From Cupriavidus pauculus (lineage in GTDB: Bacteria; Pseudomonadota; Gammaproteobacteria; Burkholderiales; Burkholderiaceae): a stretch of 64,000 nt of DNA. Shown here one piece after another: positions 51,941-60,639 of this stretch. The stretch lies in the NCBI RefSeq assembly GCF_008693385.1, contig NZ_CP044065.1, forward strand, positions 1,364,001 through 1,428,000. Direction: 5' to 3'. Below the pieces are notes generated by a model. That model worked only from the letters and a program-made list of their open reading frames with translations. It did not search any database and had not been told where the DNA came from. The stretch's first letter is position 1; each line of letters begins with the position of its first letter. Position numbers and translations under genes: made by a program.

Positions 51941-53281
51941 ATGCGTAGCCAATCCAATCCCGGGGTACCGCTTCCCCTGCCCGACGACACCGCCACCGCC
52001 GCCCCCGATGAGGAATCCCGCATCATCGGCATGCTCACCCGCAAGCTGATTCCGTTTCTCGCGCTGATCTATGTGGTGGCGTATATCGATCGCTCGGTGG
52101 TCGGCTTTGCCAAGCTACACATGAACGCGGCCATCGGCATCAGCGATGCGGCCTACGGGCTCGGTGCCGGACTGTTCTTCATCGGCTACTTCCTCTGCGA
52201 AGTTCCCAGCAATCTCGCGCTCGAGCGGTTTGGCGCGCGCCGCTGGTTCGCGCGCATCCTGTTCACGTGGGGCGTCATCACGATGGCGATGGCGCTGATC
52301 CATAACGCGACCACGTTCTATCTGCTGCGCTTTCTGCTGGGCGCGGCGGAGGCGGGCCTGTATCCGGGCATTCTCTATTTTCTGACCAAATGGTTCCCGA
52401 TGCGCCATCGCGCGCGCATCATCGGCCTGCTGGTGCTGGCGCAGCCGATTGCGCTGATCGTCACCGGTCCAATCGCCGGATGGATCCTGTCGATGCCCGG
52501 CGCCTTCGGCCTGTCCAACTGGCAGACGCTGTTTATCGTCAGCGGTTTGCCGGCGGTGCTGCTGTGCCTGCCCACGCTGCGCCTGATTCCGGAATCGCCG
52601 GCCGATGCGAAGTGGCTGCCGGCAAAGGATCGCGCATGGATCGAGCGCGAATTGTCGGCGGACAGCAAGACCTTCGCGCTGAAGGCACACGGCAATCCGC
52701 TGTCCGCGCTGAAGGACAAGCGCGTACTGCTGCTGTCGTTGCTGTTTCTGCCGTTTCCGCTCAGTATCTATGGGTTGTCGCTGTGGCTGCCGACCATCAT
52801 CAAGCAGTTCGGCGTGACCGATGCCATGACGGGCCTGCTGTCCGCGGTGCCGTATCTGTTCGCCGTAGTGGGGCTGTATCTGGTGCCGCGCCATTCGGAC
52901 CGCAAGGGGGAGCGCTACTGGCATATCGTCGTGGTATCGGCCGCCGCGGCGGTGACGATGGCCGCCAGTGCGTGGGTGCAGACGCCGGCCCTGCAGTTCC
53001 TGTTCATCTGCCTGACCGCGTTCTCGATCTACTCGATCCAGGCCGTGGTGTGGGCGTTGCCGGGTCAGTTCCTGACGGGCGCGAGCGCGGCGGTGGGCAT
53101 CGCCACCATCAACTCGCTGGCCAACCTTGGCGGGTATCTGGGGCCGTTCGGGATCGGCGTGATCAAGGATATGACGGGGAGCATTGCGGCCGGGCTATAT
53201 TTTCTGGCGGCGATGCTCGTCTTCGCGGTGGTCATGACGTTCGTGGTGCGGGCGGCATTGGATAAACAGGAGACCAAATGA
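51941..53281 (+). CDS. MFS transporter, anion:cation symporter family
   Basis: A 446-residue transporter with about 12 membrane segments, like GudP/tartrate-type anion:cation symporters. IYVVAYIDRSVVGFAKLHMN in segment 1 and GYFLCEVPSNLALERFGARRW in the loop 2-3 region are typical. GAGGAGACC precedes the ATG at 51941. The stop overlaps the next gene's start (ATGA). Its place between two sugar-acid dehydratases suggests aldonate uptake; the substrate is inferred. Confidence 0.8.
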   Translation: MRSQSNPGVPLPLPDDTATAAPDEESRIIGMLTRKLIPFLALIYVVAYIDRSVVGFAKLHMNAAIGISDAAYGLGAGLFFIGYFLCEVPSNLALERFGARRWFARILFTWGVITMAMALIHNATTFYLLRFLLGAAEAGLYPGILYFLTKWFPMRHRARIIGLLVLAQPIALIVTGPIAGWILSMPGAFGLSNWQTLFIVSGLPAVLLCLPTLRLIPESPADAKWLPAKDRAWIERELSADSKTFALKAHGNPLSALKDKRVLLLSLLFLPFPLSIYGLSLWLPTIIKQFGVTDAMTGLLSAVPYLFAVVGLYLVPRHSDRKGERYWHIVVVSAAAAVTMAASAWVQTPALQFLFICLTAFSIYSIQAVVWALPGQFLTGASAAVGIATINSLANLGGYLGPFGIGVIKDMTGSIAAGLYFLAAMLVFAVVMTFVVRAALDKQETK

Positions 53282-54207
53282 TTCACAACCCGCAGCCCCC
53301 CCGATATCGGGGCATTTTCCCGGTCGTGCCGACCACGTTCACCGACTCCGGCGAGCTGGACCTTGCGAGCCAAAAGCGCGCGGTCGACTTCATGATCGAC
53401 GCGGGTTCCGATGGGCTCTGCATCCTCGCCAATTTCTCCGAGCAGTTCGCGCTCTCGGACGAGGAGCGGGACGTCCTCACGCGTACGGTGCTCGAGCATG
53501 TGGCCGGGCGCGTCCCGGTGATCGTGACGACCACGCACTACAGCACGCAGATCTGCATCGCGCGCAGCCGGCAGGCGCAGGCCCTCGGGGCCGCGATGGT
53601 CATGGTCATGCCGCCGTACCACGGCGCCACGTTCCGCGTGCCGGAGCCGAAGATTTACGAGTTCTTCGGCAAGCTGTCCGATGCGATCGATATCCCGATC
53701 ATGATCCAGGACGCGCCGGCCAGTGGCACCGTGCTGTCGGCACCGTTTCTCGCGCGCATGGCGATCGAGATCGAGCAGGTGTCGTACTTCAAGATCGAAA
53801 CGCCGGGCGCCGCCAACAAGCTCAGGGAACTGATCGCGCTGGGCGGCCATGCCGTGGAAGGGCCGTGGGATGGGGAAGAGGCCATCACGCTGCTTGCGGA
53901 CCTCGCGGCGGGGGCCACGGGCGCGATGACGGGCGGGGGCTTCCCCGATGGCATTCGGCCGATCATCGAGGCGCATCGCGAGGGGAACGCCGATCTGGCG
54001 TTCGAGCGCTACCAGCGCTGGCTGCCGCTGATCAATCACGAGAACCGGCAGGGCGGCATTCTGACGGCCAAGGCGTTGATGAAGGCCGGCGGCATCATTG
54101 CCTCCGAGGCCCCGAGGCACCCCATGCCGACGATGCCCGCGGCGACGCGCGCCGAGCTATTGCAGATCGCGAAGCGGCTCGACCCGCTGGTGCTGCGCTG
54201 GGCATAA
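53278..54207 (+). CDS. DHDPS-family dehydratase, L-2-keto-3-deoxyarabonate dehydratase-like
   Basis: A 309-residue class I aldolase-fold protein. Lys172 (YFKIETPG) is the Schiff-base lysine. The stretches RAVDFMIDAGSDGLCILANF, MVMVMPPYHGATFRVPE and IMIQDAPASGTVLSAPF closely resemble AraD of Azospirillum, which converts L-2-keto-3-deoxyarabonate to alpha-ketoglutarate semialdehyde. Its start overlaps the MFS stop. No alpha-ketoglutarate-semialdehyde dehydrogenase gene is in this operon; the aldehyde dehydrogenase at 3957 is distant. Function by homology is good, but the true substrate could be a related keto-acid. Confidence 0.8.
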   Translation: MIHNPQPPRYRGIFPVVPTTFTDSGELDLASQKRAVDFMIDAGSDGLCILANFSEQFALSDEERDVLTRTVLEHVAGRVPVIVTTTHYSTQICIARSRQAQALGAAMVMVMPPYHGATFRVPEPKIYEFFGKLSDAIDIPIMIQDAPASGTVLSAPFLARMAIEIEQVSYFKIETPGAANKLRELIALGGHAVEGPWDGEEAITLLADLAAGATGAMTGGGFPDGIRPIIEAHREGNADLAFERYQRWLPLINHENRQGGILTAKALMKAGGIIASEAPRHPMPTMPAATRAELLQIAKRLDPLVLRWA

Positions 54208-54337
54208 GCGCGGCAAGGCGTCCTCGGCAATTGATGAAATTCAGGAACGAATGAATTGATTCCGGCCGCATTGCGGCGTCGGATTCAGGTGCTAGCATCT
54301 CCTTCATAACAAGCCGTACCCACAGAAGGAGACATTC

Positions 54338-55300
54338 ATGAAGCTCGTCCGTCTTACCGCCGCATGCCTGGCGTATGCCGCCATGATGACGACTGCCTCG
54401 GCGCAGTCGTTCCCGCAGCGCCCGATCCGTCTGATCGTGCCGTACGCACCGGGTGGCAGCGCCGATATCGCGGCGCGGCTCGTCACCGATGCGTGGTCCA
54501 AGAGTCTCGGCGGCACGATCGTCGTCGATAACCGCGCGGGCGCCGGCGGCAATATCGGTGTGGATGCGGTAGCAAAATCCCCGGCCGATGGCTACACCAT
54601 CGGCCTGCAAACGGTCTCGCTGGCCATCAATCCGGGACTCTTCCCGAAGATGCCGTACGACACGCTCAAGGATCTGGCGCCCATCGGCATGGTGGCCGGT
54701 TCGCAGCACGTGCTCGTGATCAACAACAAGGTGCCGGCAAAGAACCTGCAGGAGCTGATCTCGCTCGCCAGGGCGAAGCCGGACAAGATGACCTACGGCT
54801 CCGCGGGGAATGGCAGCACGTTCCATATGTCGGCCGAACTGTTCAAGTCCGTCGCCAATGTCTCGATCGTCCACGTGCCGTATCGCGGCGGTGGCCCGGC
54901 GCTCGTGGACACCATCGCGGGACAGGTCGATATGAGCTTCCCGGTCATCTCGGCCGCGCAGCAGCATGTGCTGGCCGGCAAGCTGACGGCGCTGGCGGTC
55001 ACGGGGTCGAAGCGTTCGCCGCTGCTCCCGAATGTGCCCCCCGCCGCGGAAGCCGGCCTGCCCGGATACAACTTCGAGACGTGGTTCATGGTCTTCGCGC
55101 CGGCTGGCACGCCGAAGGCCGTGATCGACAGGCTCAACACCACCCTGAACGCGGCGCTGAACGGCGACGCGAAGGACCGGATGGTCAAGGAGGGCTTCGA
55201 TCCGATGCCCACCACACCGGAAGCCGCCCGCGCCCGCCTGGAGAAGGAGTTGCCGATGTGGGCGCAACTGATCAAGCAGCGCGGCATCACCGCCGAATAA
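54338..55300 (+). CDS. Bug/TctC-family periplasmic solute-binding protein
   Basis: A 320-residue tripartite tricarboxylate transport receptor. A signal peptide of about 23 residues (ending TASAQS) precedes FPQRPIRLIVPYAPGGSADIAAR, the classic Bug start. The protein ends normally. AGAAGGAGAC is the ribosome-binding site. No TctA/TctB membrane genes are near, so it is an orphan, as many Bug genes in Burkholderiales are. It is flanked by sugar-acid and LeuCD-like genes, which suggests a carboxylate ligand. Confidence 0.84.
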   Translation: MKLVRLTAACLAYAAMMTTASAQSFPQRPIRLIVPYAPGGSADIAARLVTDAWSKSLGGTIVVDNRAGAGGNIGVDAVAKSPADGYTIGLQTVSLAINPGLFPKMPYDTLKDLAPIGMVAGSQHVLVINNKVPAKNLQELISLARAKPDKMTYGSAGNGSTFHMSAELFKSVANVSIVHVPYRGGGPALVDTIAGQVDMSFPVISAAQQHVLAGKLTALAVTGSKRSPLLPNVPPAAEAGLPGYNFETWFMVFAPAGTPKAVIDRLNTTLNAALNGDAKDRMVKEGFDPMPTTPEAARARLEKELPMWAQLIKQRGITAE

Positions 55301-55337
55301 TCGTCGCTCAACAACCTGCGAACCCCAGGTAGTCCTT

Positions 55338-56756
55338 ATGTCCCCACGCACCCTCTACAACAAGCTCGTCGACTCGCACACCGTCACGCGGATCGACGAC
55401 GACAACGTCCTGCTGTTCTGCGACCTGCACCTGATGAACGAGTACACGAGTCCCCAGGCGTTCGCGGGTTTGCATGAACAGGGCCGGGACGTGTTGATCC
55501 CGGGCCAGAACGTCTCCGTCGTCAGCCACATCATTCCGACGCATCCGACGAAGATTCGCGTGATTGCCGATCCCGCGTCGTCGCTGCAGGCCACGAACCT
55601 GCGCGCGAACTGCGAGCGGCACGCGATTCCGCTGTTCGATACCAACGACACGCTGCAGGGTATCGAGCACGTGATCGCACCCGAGCACGGCATGATCCGC
55701 CCGGGCATGGTCGTGATCTGCGGTGACAGCCATACCACCACGTATGGGGCGCTGGGGGCGCTGGGCTTCGGCATCGGCACGTCGGAAGTCGAACACGTGC
55801 TGGCGACGCAGACGCTGGTCTACCGGATGGCGAAGACCATGCGGATTCGCGTGGACGGCAAGCTCCCGGCCGGCACCACGGCGAAGGACCTGATCCTGAT
55901 GATCATCGGCCAGATCGGCGCGCAGGGCGCGCGTGGCTACGTCGTGGAGTATTGCGGCGAGGCGATTCGCGACCTCAGCGTCGAGGCGCGCTTCACGCTC
56001 TGCAATATGACCGTCGAAGCGGCCGCGCGCGGTGCGCTGATCGCGCCGGATGCCGTGTCCACGGACTACGTGCTCCGTCGCGCGCCGGACATGGACGAGG
56101 CGCAACGCAGCGCGGCGCTGGCGTACTGGGACACGCTGAAGAGCGATACCGATGCCGTGTTCGATCTGGACTTCGTGTTCGATGCCAGCGATATCGAACC
56201 GTACGTGACATGGGGCACGAGTCCCGATCAGGTCGTACCCGTCTCCGGCCGCATTCCGTTTGCCGAGGACCAGATGGACGAGGCAGACCAGCGCTCCGTC
56301 GAGCGCGCGCTGTCCTATACGCATCTGGTGCCGGGCGCGGTGCTCGAGGGCACGCCGATCCAGCATGTGTTTATCGGCTCGTGCACGAACGGGCGGATCG
56401 AGGACCTGCGGGCCGTCGCGGGCGTCGTGCGCGGCAGGCATGTGGCGTCGGGCGTGCGGGCGATGGTCGTGCCGGGCTCGGGCGCGGTCAAGGCGCAGGC
56501 CGAGCGGGAAGGTATCGCGGAGATTTTGACCACCGCGGGCTTCGAATGGCGGCAGCCCGGCTGCTCGATGTGCCTGGCCATGAACGACGACGTACTGGCC
56601 GATGGAGTGCGGTGCGCGTCCACCACGAACCGGAATTTCGAAGGGCGGCAGGGGCGGGGGGCCATTACCCACCTGATGAGTCCGGCGATGGCGGCCGCAG
56701 CGGCCATTACCGGAAAGATTACCGACGTCCGCAAACTGGAGATCGCCCATGTCTGA
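55338..56756 (+). CDS. leuC: LeuC-like aconitase-family hydro-lyase, large subunit
   Basis: A 472-residue aconitase-superfamily large subunit. DSHTTTYGALGALGFGIGTSEVEHVLATQTL is the main signature region; the [4Fe-4S] cysteines are in IGSCTNGRIEDL and PGCSMCLAMNDD. The length fits bacterial LeuC. The gene overlaps the LeuD-like gene by 8 bp. It sits in a catabolic operon rather than with leuB, so this is probably a paralogue acting on a different hydroxy acid. The true substrate (isopropylmalate, or a methyl- or dimethyl-malate type) cannot be read. Confidence 0.82.
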   Translation: MSPRTLYNKLVDSHTVTRIDDDNVLLFCDLHLMNEYTSPQAFAGLHEQGRDVLIPGQNVSVVSHIIPTHPTKIRVIADPASSLQATNLRANCERHAIPLFDTNDTLQGIEHVIAPEHGMIRPGMVVICGDSHTTTYGALGALGFGIGTSEVEHVLATQTLVYRMAKTMRIRVDGKLPAGTTAKDLILMIIGQIGAQGARGYVVEYCGEAIRDLSVEARFTLCNMTVEAAARGALIAPDAVSTDYVLRRAPDMDEAQRSAALAYWDTLKSDTDAVFDLDFVFDASDIEPYVTWGTSPDQVVPVSGRIPFAEDQMDEADQRSVERALSYTHLVPGAVLEGTPIQHVFIGSCTNGRIEDLRAVAGVVRGRHVASGVRAMVVPGSGAVKAQAEREGIAEILTTAGFEWRQPGCSMCLAMNDDVLADGVRCASTTNRNFEGRQGRGAITHLMSPAMAAAAAITGKITDVRKLEIAHV

Positions 56757-57405
56757 TCACGCGCCCGACCATTCCCATATTGCCGGCAAGGCGGCCGCCA
56801 TCCGCTTCGAGAACCTCGATACCGACCAGATCATTCCAAAGCAATTCCTGCGCGGCATCGACAAGGCGGGGCTCGACAAGGGCATCCTTTACGACCATCG
56901 GTTCGATGCCAGCGGGCAACCGCGCCCGGACTTCGTGCTCAATCGTCCCGAGTATGCGGGCACGAGCATTCTCGTGAGCGGCGCGAACTTCGGCTGCGGG
57001 TCCAGCCGCGAGCATGCGGTGTGGGGGCTGCAGCAATTCGGCATCCGTGCCGTGCTGGCGCCCAGCTATGGAGAGATCTTCTACTCCAACGCGATGAACA
57101 ACCGGCTGCTGCTGATCATGCTGCCGCGCGAGGTCATCGAGTCCCTGATGAATGCCGTGGATGCGGACAGCGCCAACGAGATCGCCATCGATATCGGGAC
57201 GATGCATGTGAAGACGCCCGTGGGCGAGTTCGATTTCCAGCTTTCCGATCGGCACCGTCATATGTTCCTCGAGGGGCTCGACATGATTGGCCTGTCGCTC
57301 CGGCACAAGGCCGAGATCGAGCGGTTCGCGGACGGATACTGGTCTGCGTACCCGTGGACCCAGAATGTCGCGCGCCGCACACGCGACCGGCTGGGCGCCA
57401 CCTGA
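56749..57405 (+). CDS. leuD: LeuD-like aconitase-family hydro-lyase, small subunit
   Basis: A 218-residue swivelling-domain subunit. NFGCGSSREHAVWGLQQFG and SYGEIFYSNAMNN are the family signatures. It pairs with the LeuC-like protein; the ATG lies 8 bp inside the end of that gene. The C-terminus reads ...RLGAT-stop, and the 15 bp spanning this end are present three times in tandem (57392-57436), the extra copies after the first stop. Confidence 0.83.
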   Translation: MSDHAPDHSHIAGKAAAIRFENLDTDQIIPKQFLRGIDKAGLDKGILYDHRFDASGQPRPDFVLNRPEYAGTSILVSGANFGCGSSREHAVWGLQQFGIRAVLAPSYGEIFYSNAMNNRLLLIMLPREVIESLMNAVDADSANEIAIDIGTMHVKTPVGEFDFQLSDRHRHMFLEGLDMIGLSLRHKAEIERFADGYWSAYPWTQNVARRTRDRLGAT

Positions 57406-57436
57406 ATGGGCGCCACCTGAATGGGCGTCACCTGAA
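57392..57436 (+). repeat. Three tandem 15-bp copies of the LeuD 3' end
   Basis: TGGGCGCCACCTGAA at 57392-57406 and 57407-57421, then TGGGCGTCACCTGAA at 57422-57436. Each unit carries the Gly-Ala-Thr-stop codons (Gly-Val-Thr in the third). The first stop ends the protein, so the array is after the reading frame. It looks like slippage at the gene end. Confidence 0.85.
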
Positions 57437-57454
57437 GGCTGAATGTATCGCTCC

Positions 57455-57473
57455 GGCCCGCTCCATGCGGGCC
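57455..57473 (+). terminator. Terminator hairpin of the sugar-acid operon
   Basis: GGCCCGC and GCGGGCC form a perfect 7-bp stem around TCCAT, followed by the T-rich GCTTGCTTT. It lies 50 bp after the LeuD-like stop and fits a rho-independent terminator for the operon that starts at 50145. Confidence 0.75.
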
Positions 57474-57628
57474 GCTTGCTTTACGCGCCGAAGCCGATAT
57501 CTGGCTGGAACACGCGGCAAAACCCGGCATCGCGCGCATCACCTTCCAGCATTGTCCTGTTATTAAAACATTCAACCCTGACACATCCTGTCTGTGTCGC
57601 GGCCACAACGCCATGTGACGCGAATTGA

Positions 57629-57647
57629 AATGAGAACGGTACGCATT
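57629..57647. promoter_or_regulatory. Fur-box-like site
   Basis: AATGAGAACGGTACGCATT; its reverse complement AATGCGTACCGTTCTCATT resembles the 19-bp Fur consensus with four mismatches by my alignment to AATGATAATCGTTCTCATT. It lies 48 bp upstream of the siderophore-receptor start. Iron-dependent control of the receptor and the downstream hydroxylase follows by inference. Confidence 0.6.
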
Positions 57648-57694
57648 TATATTCCGTTTCGCCTCATCTCTCCCTTGCCCCCGACACCGACACC

Positions 57695-59917
57695 ATGATT
57701 CGCCGCACGCCTGTTGCGACCGCGCTGCTCGCTTTGTTCGCCGCGCCCACTGCCTTTGCCCAACAGGCCCCGACGCCGCCCGCCGCGGAGGCGAGCGCCC
57801 CGGTGCTCAAGCCCGTGACCGTGCAGGGCGCCGCGTCGCGCGACGACTTCAATGCGGGTACCACGTCGCTCTCGAAGCTGCCCGAGGATCTGCGCGACGT
57901 GCCGCAATCGGTCACGGTCGTGAACAAGGCGCTGATGGAATCGCAGGGCGTGAGTTCGCTCGCCGACGCGCTGCGCAATGTGCCCGGCATCACCATCGGC
58001 GGTGCGGAAGGCGGGCAGATTGGCAACAACATCAACCTGAACGGCTTCTCCGCGCGGACCGATATCTACCTCGACGGTTTCCGCGATCGCGGCCAGTACT
58101 ATCGCGACACGTTCGCGCTGGACCAGGTGGAAGTGCTGATGGGGCCGTCGTCGATGCTGTTCGGGCGCGGGTCCACGGGTGGCGTGATCAATCAGGTCAC
58201 GAAGAAGCCGAAGCTGCAGGCGGCCACGGAAGTGACCGGCTCGGTCACGACCAACGGCCTCGTGCGGGCCACGGCCGATGTGAACACGCCGACCGGCGAT
58301 ACCTCGGCCTTCCGCATTTCGGCGATGGCGCAGGATGGCAAGCCGAGCACGCGCGACGAGATGACCGTGCAGGACTTCGGTATCGCGCCGTCGTGGCGCT
58401 ATGGCATCGGCACCTCGACCGAGATCACGCTGTCCGCGCTGCTCCAGCACAACGAGGACATGCCCGACTACGGCCTGCCCGCGATCAACGGCCATCCGGT
58501 CAAGGTGGACCGCAACACGTACTACGGCTTCAACAACGACCATACGCGCCAGAACATCGTGTCGCTGAACGGCGGCATCGATCACAAGTTCTCGCCGAAC
58601 CTGCGGCTGCGCAACTACACCGCGTTCAACTATGTGGAGACCGATGCGCGCGAGACCGCGCCGAATGCGGTCGGCACGATCAATGGGGCAGGCGCCTTTA
58701 CCGCGCTCACCACGACGAATCTGCCGCTGTCGCAGCTCTACGTGCGCCAGCAGAGCCATGACCGCAGCATCCGCGACTACTCGATCTACAACCAGACCGA
58801 GCTGACCGCGAAGTTCGACACCGGCCCCGTCAATCACACGCTGCTGACCGGCGTCGAGTTTGGCCACGACGGCTACAACAACCAGAACTACTATCGCAAC
58901 GGCAGCTGCGGCGCGACGCCGCTGAACCCGGCCACGGGTACGTCGGGCTTTGTCGCCTGCACGCCGGTCGTCGATCCGACGTATCAGGACTCGCCGGGCA
59001 GCGTGCCCACGCGAACCGGCAACCTGCAGGGCGGCTCGGCCAATACGGTGGCGGTCTACGCCAACGACTCCATCGAGTTCACCAAGCAGTGGAAGGCGGT
59101 GGCCGGCGTGCGCTACGACAAGTACATCGCAAGCATCAGCAACTCCGTCAACTCGCTCAACACGGCGGCCAGTACCGCGCTGGCCAATGCGAACCAGGAC
59201 GTCCACTTCACGAGCGTGCGGCTGGGCGGCATCTGGCAGCCGACGGAGCAGCAGTCCTACTACGTGTCGTACGGCACGTCGTTCAATCCGTCGCTGGAGC
59301 AGCTGGTGGGTACGGTCGGCCAGCAATCGCTGGACCCGGAAAAGAACAAGGCCTACGAGGCGGGCGGCAAGTGGGATCTGATGGGCGGCGACCTGTCGCT
59401 GACGTCGGCTATCTTCCGCATCACGAAGGACAATGCGCGTAGCCAGATCGATGCCACCACGTATGCGCTGACGGGCAAGATCCAGGTGGATGGCTTCCGT
59501 GCCGGCGTCACGGGTCGCATTACGCCGAAGTGGCAGGTGTTCGCGGGCTACACGTACCTCGATGCCGAGATCAAGGACGGTATCGCGGCCAACACGCAGG
59601 GCAAGGTGCCGACCAACACGCCCAAGCACACGGCCACGGCATGGACCAGCTATTCGGTCCTGCCGAACTGGGAGGTGGGCGGCGGGGCGTTCTACATGTC
59701 GCAGCGCTATGCCAACAACACCAACACCGTGCAGGTCGGCGGGTTCGTGCGCTGGGACGGCATGATCGCGTTCCATCAGCCGAAGTACGATGTGCGCCTG
59801 AACCTGTTCAATATCTTCGACAAGAAGTACTACGATGCGCTGATCCAGTCGGATGGCGGCCGTTCGGTACCGGGAACGGGCCGCACCGCCATGTTGTCCT
59901 TCACGTATCGGATGTAA
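57695..59917 (+). CDS. TonB-dependent catecholate siderophore receptor (Fiu/PiuA-like)
   Basis: A 740-residue TonB-dependent receptor. A signal peptide of about 23 residues (ending PTAFAQ) precedes a TonB-box region and the plug domain (DVPQSVTVVNKALMESQGV, ALRNVPGITIGG, GPSSMLFGRGSTGGVINQVTKKP). A 22-strand barrel follows. The pairing with a PiuC/YbiX hydroxylase 35 bp downstream is that of Fiu and PiuA, receptors for monomeric catechols and catechol-type siderophores. A Fur-box-like site lies upstream. No strong ribosome-binding site precedes the ATG. Confidence 0.83.
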   Translation: MIRRTPVATALLALFAAPTAFAQQAPTPPAAEASAPVLKPVTVQGAASRDDFNAGTTSLSKLPEDLRDVPQSVTVVNKALMESQGVSSLADALRNVPGITIGGAEGGQIGNNINLNGFSARTDIYLDGFRDRGQYYRDTFALDQVEVLMGPSSMLFGRGSTGGVINQVTKKPKLQAATEVTGSVTTNGLVRATADVNTPTGDTSAFRISAMAQDGKPSTRDEMTVQDFGIAPSWRYGIGTSTEITLSALLQHNEDMPDYGLPAINGHPVKVDRNTYYGFNNDHTRQNIVSLNGGIDHKFSPNLRLRNYTAFNYVETDARETAPNAVGTINGAGAFTALTTTNLPLSQLYVRQQSHDRSIRDYSIYNQTELTAKFDTGPVNHTLLTGVEFGHDGYNNQNYYRNGSCGATPLNPATGTSGFVACTPVVDPTYQDSPGSVPTRTGNLQGGSANTVAVYANDSIEFTKQWKAVAGVRYDKYIASISNSVNSLNTAASTALANANQDVHFTSVRLGGIWQPTEQQSYYVSYGTSFNPSLEQLVGTVGQQSLDPEKNKAYEAGGKWDLMGGDLSLTSAIFRITKDNARSQIDATTYALTGKIQVDGFRAGVTGRITPKWQVFAGYTYLDAEIKDGIAANTQGKVPTNTPKHTATAWTSYSVLPNWEVGGGAFYMSQRYANNTNTVQVGGFVRWDGMIAFHQPKYDVRLNLFNIFDKKYYDALIQSDGGRSVPGTGRTAMLSFTYRM

Positions 59918-59952
59918 AGTATCGGGCGAACCCCCGGTACCAGGAACAACCC

Positions 59953-60639
59953 ATGCTCGTCTGCATTCCCAAGGTCCTCCATTCCGAACAGCTGGCCGTC
60001 CTCGTCCAGCAGCTCGAACATGCGGGCGATGCATGGGTCGATGGCCGCGTCACCGCGGGCTATTCGGGGGCGCCGGTCAAGTTCAACCAGCAGATCGACG
60101 AGCGGTCCGAGGTGGCGGCCCAGTGCCAGAACCTGATCCTGTCCGCGCTCGAGCGCAATCCGCTGTTTATCAGCGCGGCGCTGCCCAATATCGTCTACCC
60201 GCCGATGTTCAACCGTTACAGCGAGGGCATGACGTTCGGCGCGCATGTGGATGGCAGCGTGCGCATCCATCCGCACAACGGCCGCAAGCTGCGCACGGAC
60301 ATCTCGGCGACGCTGTTCCTGTCGGATCCCGCGAGTTACGACGGCGGCGAACTGCAGGTGGAAGACACCTACGGCGTGCACGCGGTCAAGCTGGCCGCCG
60401 GCGACATGGTGGTCTATCCGGCCACCAGCCTGCACCAGGTCACCCCCATCACGCGCGGCACGCGCCTCGCCAGCTTCTTCTGGATCCAGAGCCTGATCCG
60501 CGACGACACGCAGCGCGCGCTGCTGTTCGACATGGACAATGCGATCCAGACGCTGAACCAGACCAACGCCGACGAACGCGCACGGCGCAGCCTGGTGGGT
60601 TGCTATCACAACCTGCTACGCCAGTGGAGCGAGACTTGA
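59953..60639 (+). CDS. piuC: PKHD-type Fe(II)/2-oxoglutarate hydroxylase (PiuC/YbiX)
   Basis: A 228-residue Fe(II)/2-oxoglutarate dioxygenase. The iron ligands are His98-x-Asp100 (GAHVDG) and His161 (LHQVTP), with Arg171 for 2-oxoglutarate. PNIVYPPMFNRYSEGMTFG, RTDISATLFL and GGELQVEDTYG match PiuC/YbiX, which accompanies Fiu-type receptors. Its substrate in other bacteria is uncertain. Its 3' end overlaps the convergent DapA-like gene by 24 bp (60616-60639). Confidence 0.86.
   Translation: MLVCIPKVLHSEQLAVLVQQLEHAGDAWVDGRVTAGYSGAPVKFNQQIDERSEVAAQCQNLILSALERNPLFISAALPNIVYPPMFNRYSEGMTFGAHVDGSVRIHPHNGRKLRTDISATLFLSDPASYDGGELQVEDTYGVHAVKLAAGDMVVYPATSLHQVTPITRGTRLASFFWIQSLIRDDTQRALLFDMDNAIQTLNQTNADERARRSLVGCYHNLLRQWSET

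Noticed and set aside
54265..54277. GCCGC-ATT-GCGGC hairpin after the AraD-like gene
   Set aside because: Short 5-bp stem with no U-run; too weak to call a terminator in GC-rich DNA.
55338..57405. Leucine-biosynthesis operon
   Set aside because: leuC and leuD are present, but no leuB or leuA is adjacent and the genes sit in a sugar-acid catabolic operon, so a biosynthetic role is not claimed.
57647..60034. Long open frame on the minus strand (795 codons)
   Set aside because: Antisense to the TonB receptor. Arg/His-rich composition is typical of shadow frames; no domain is seen.
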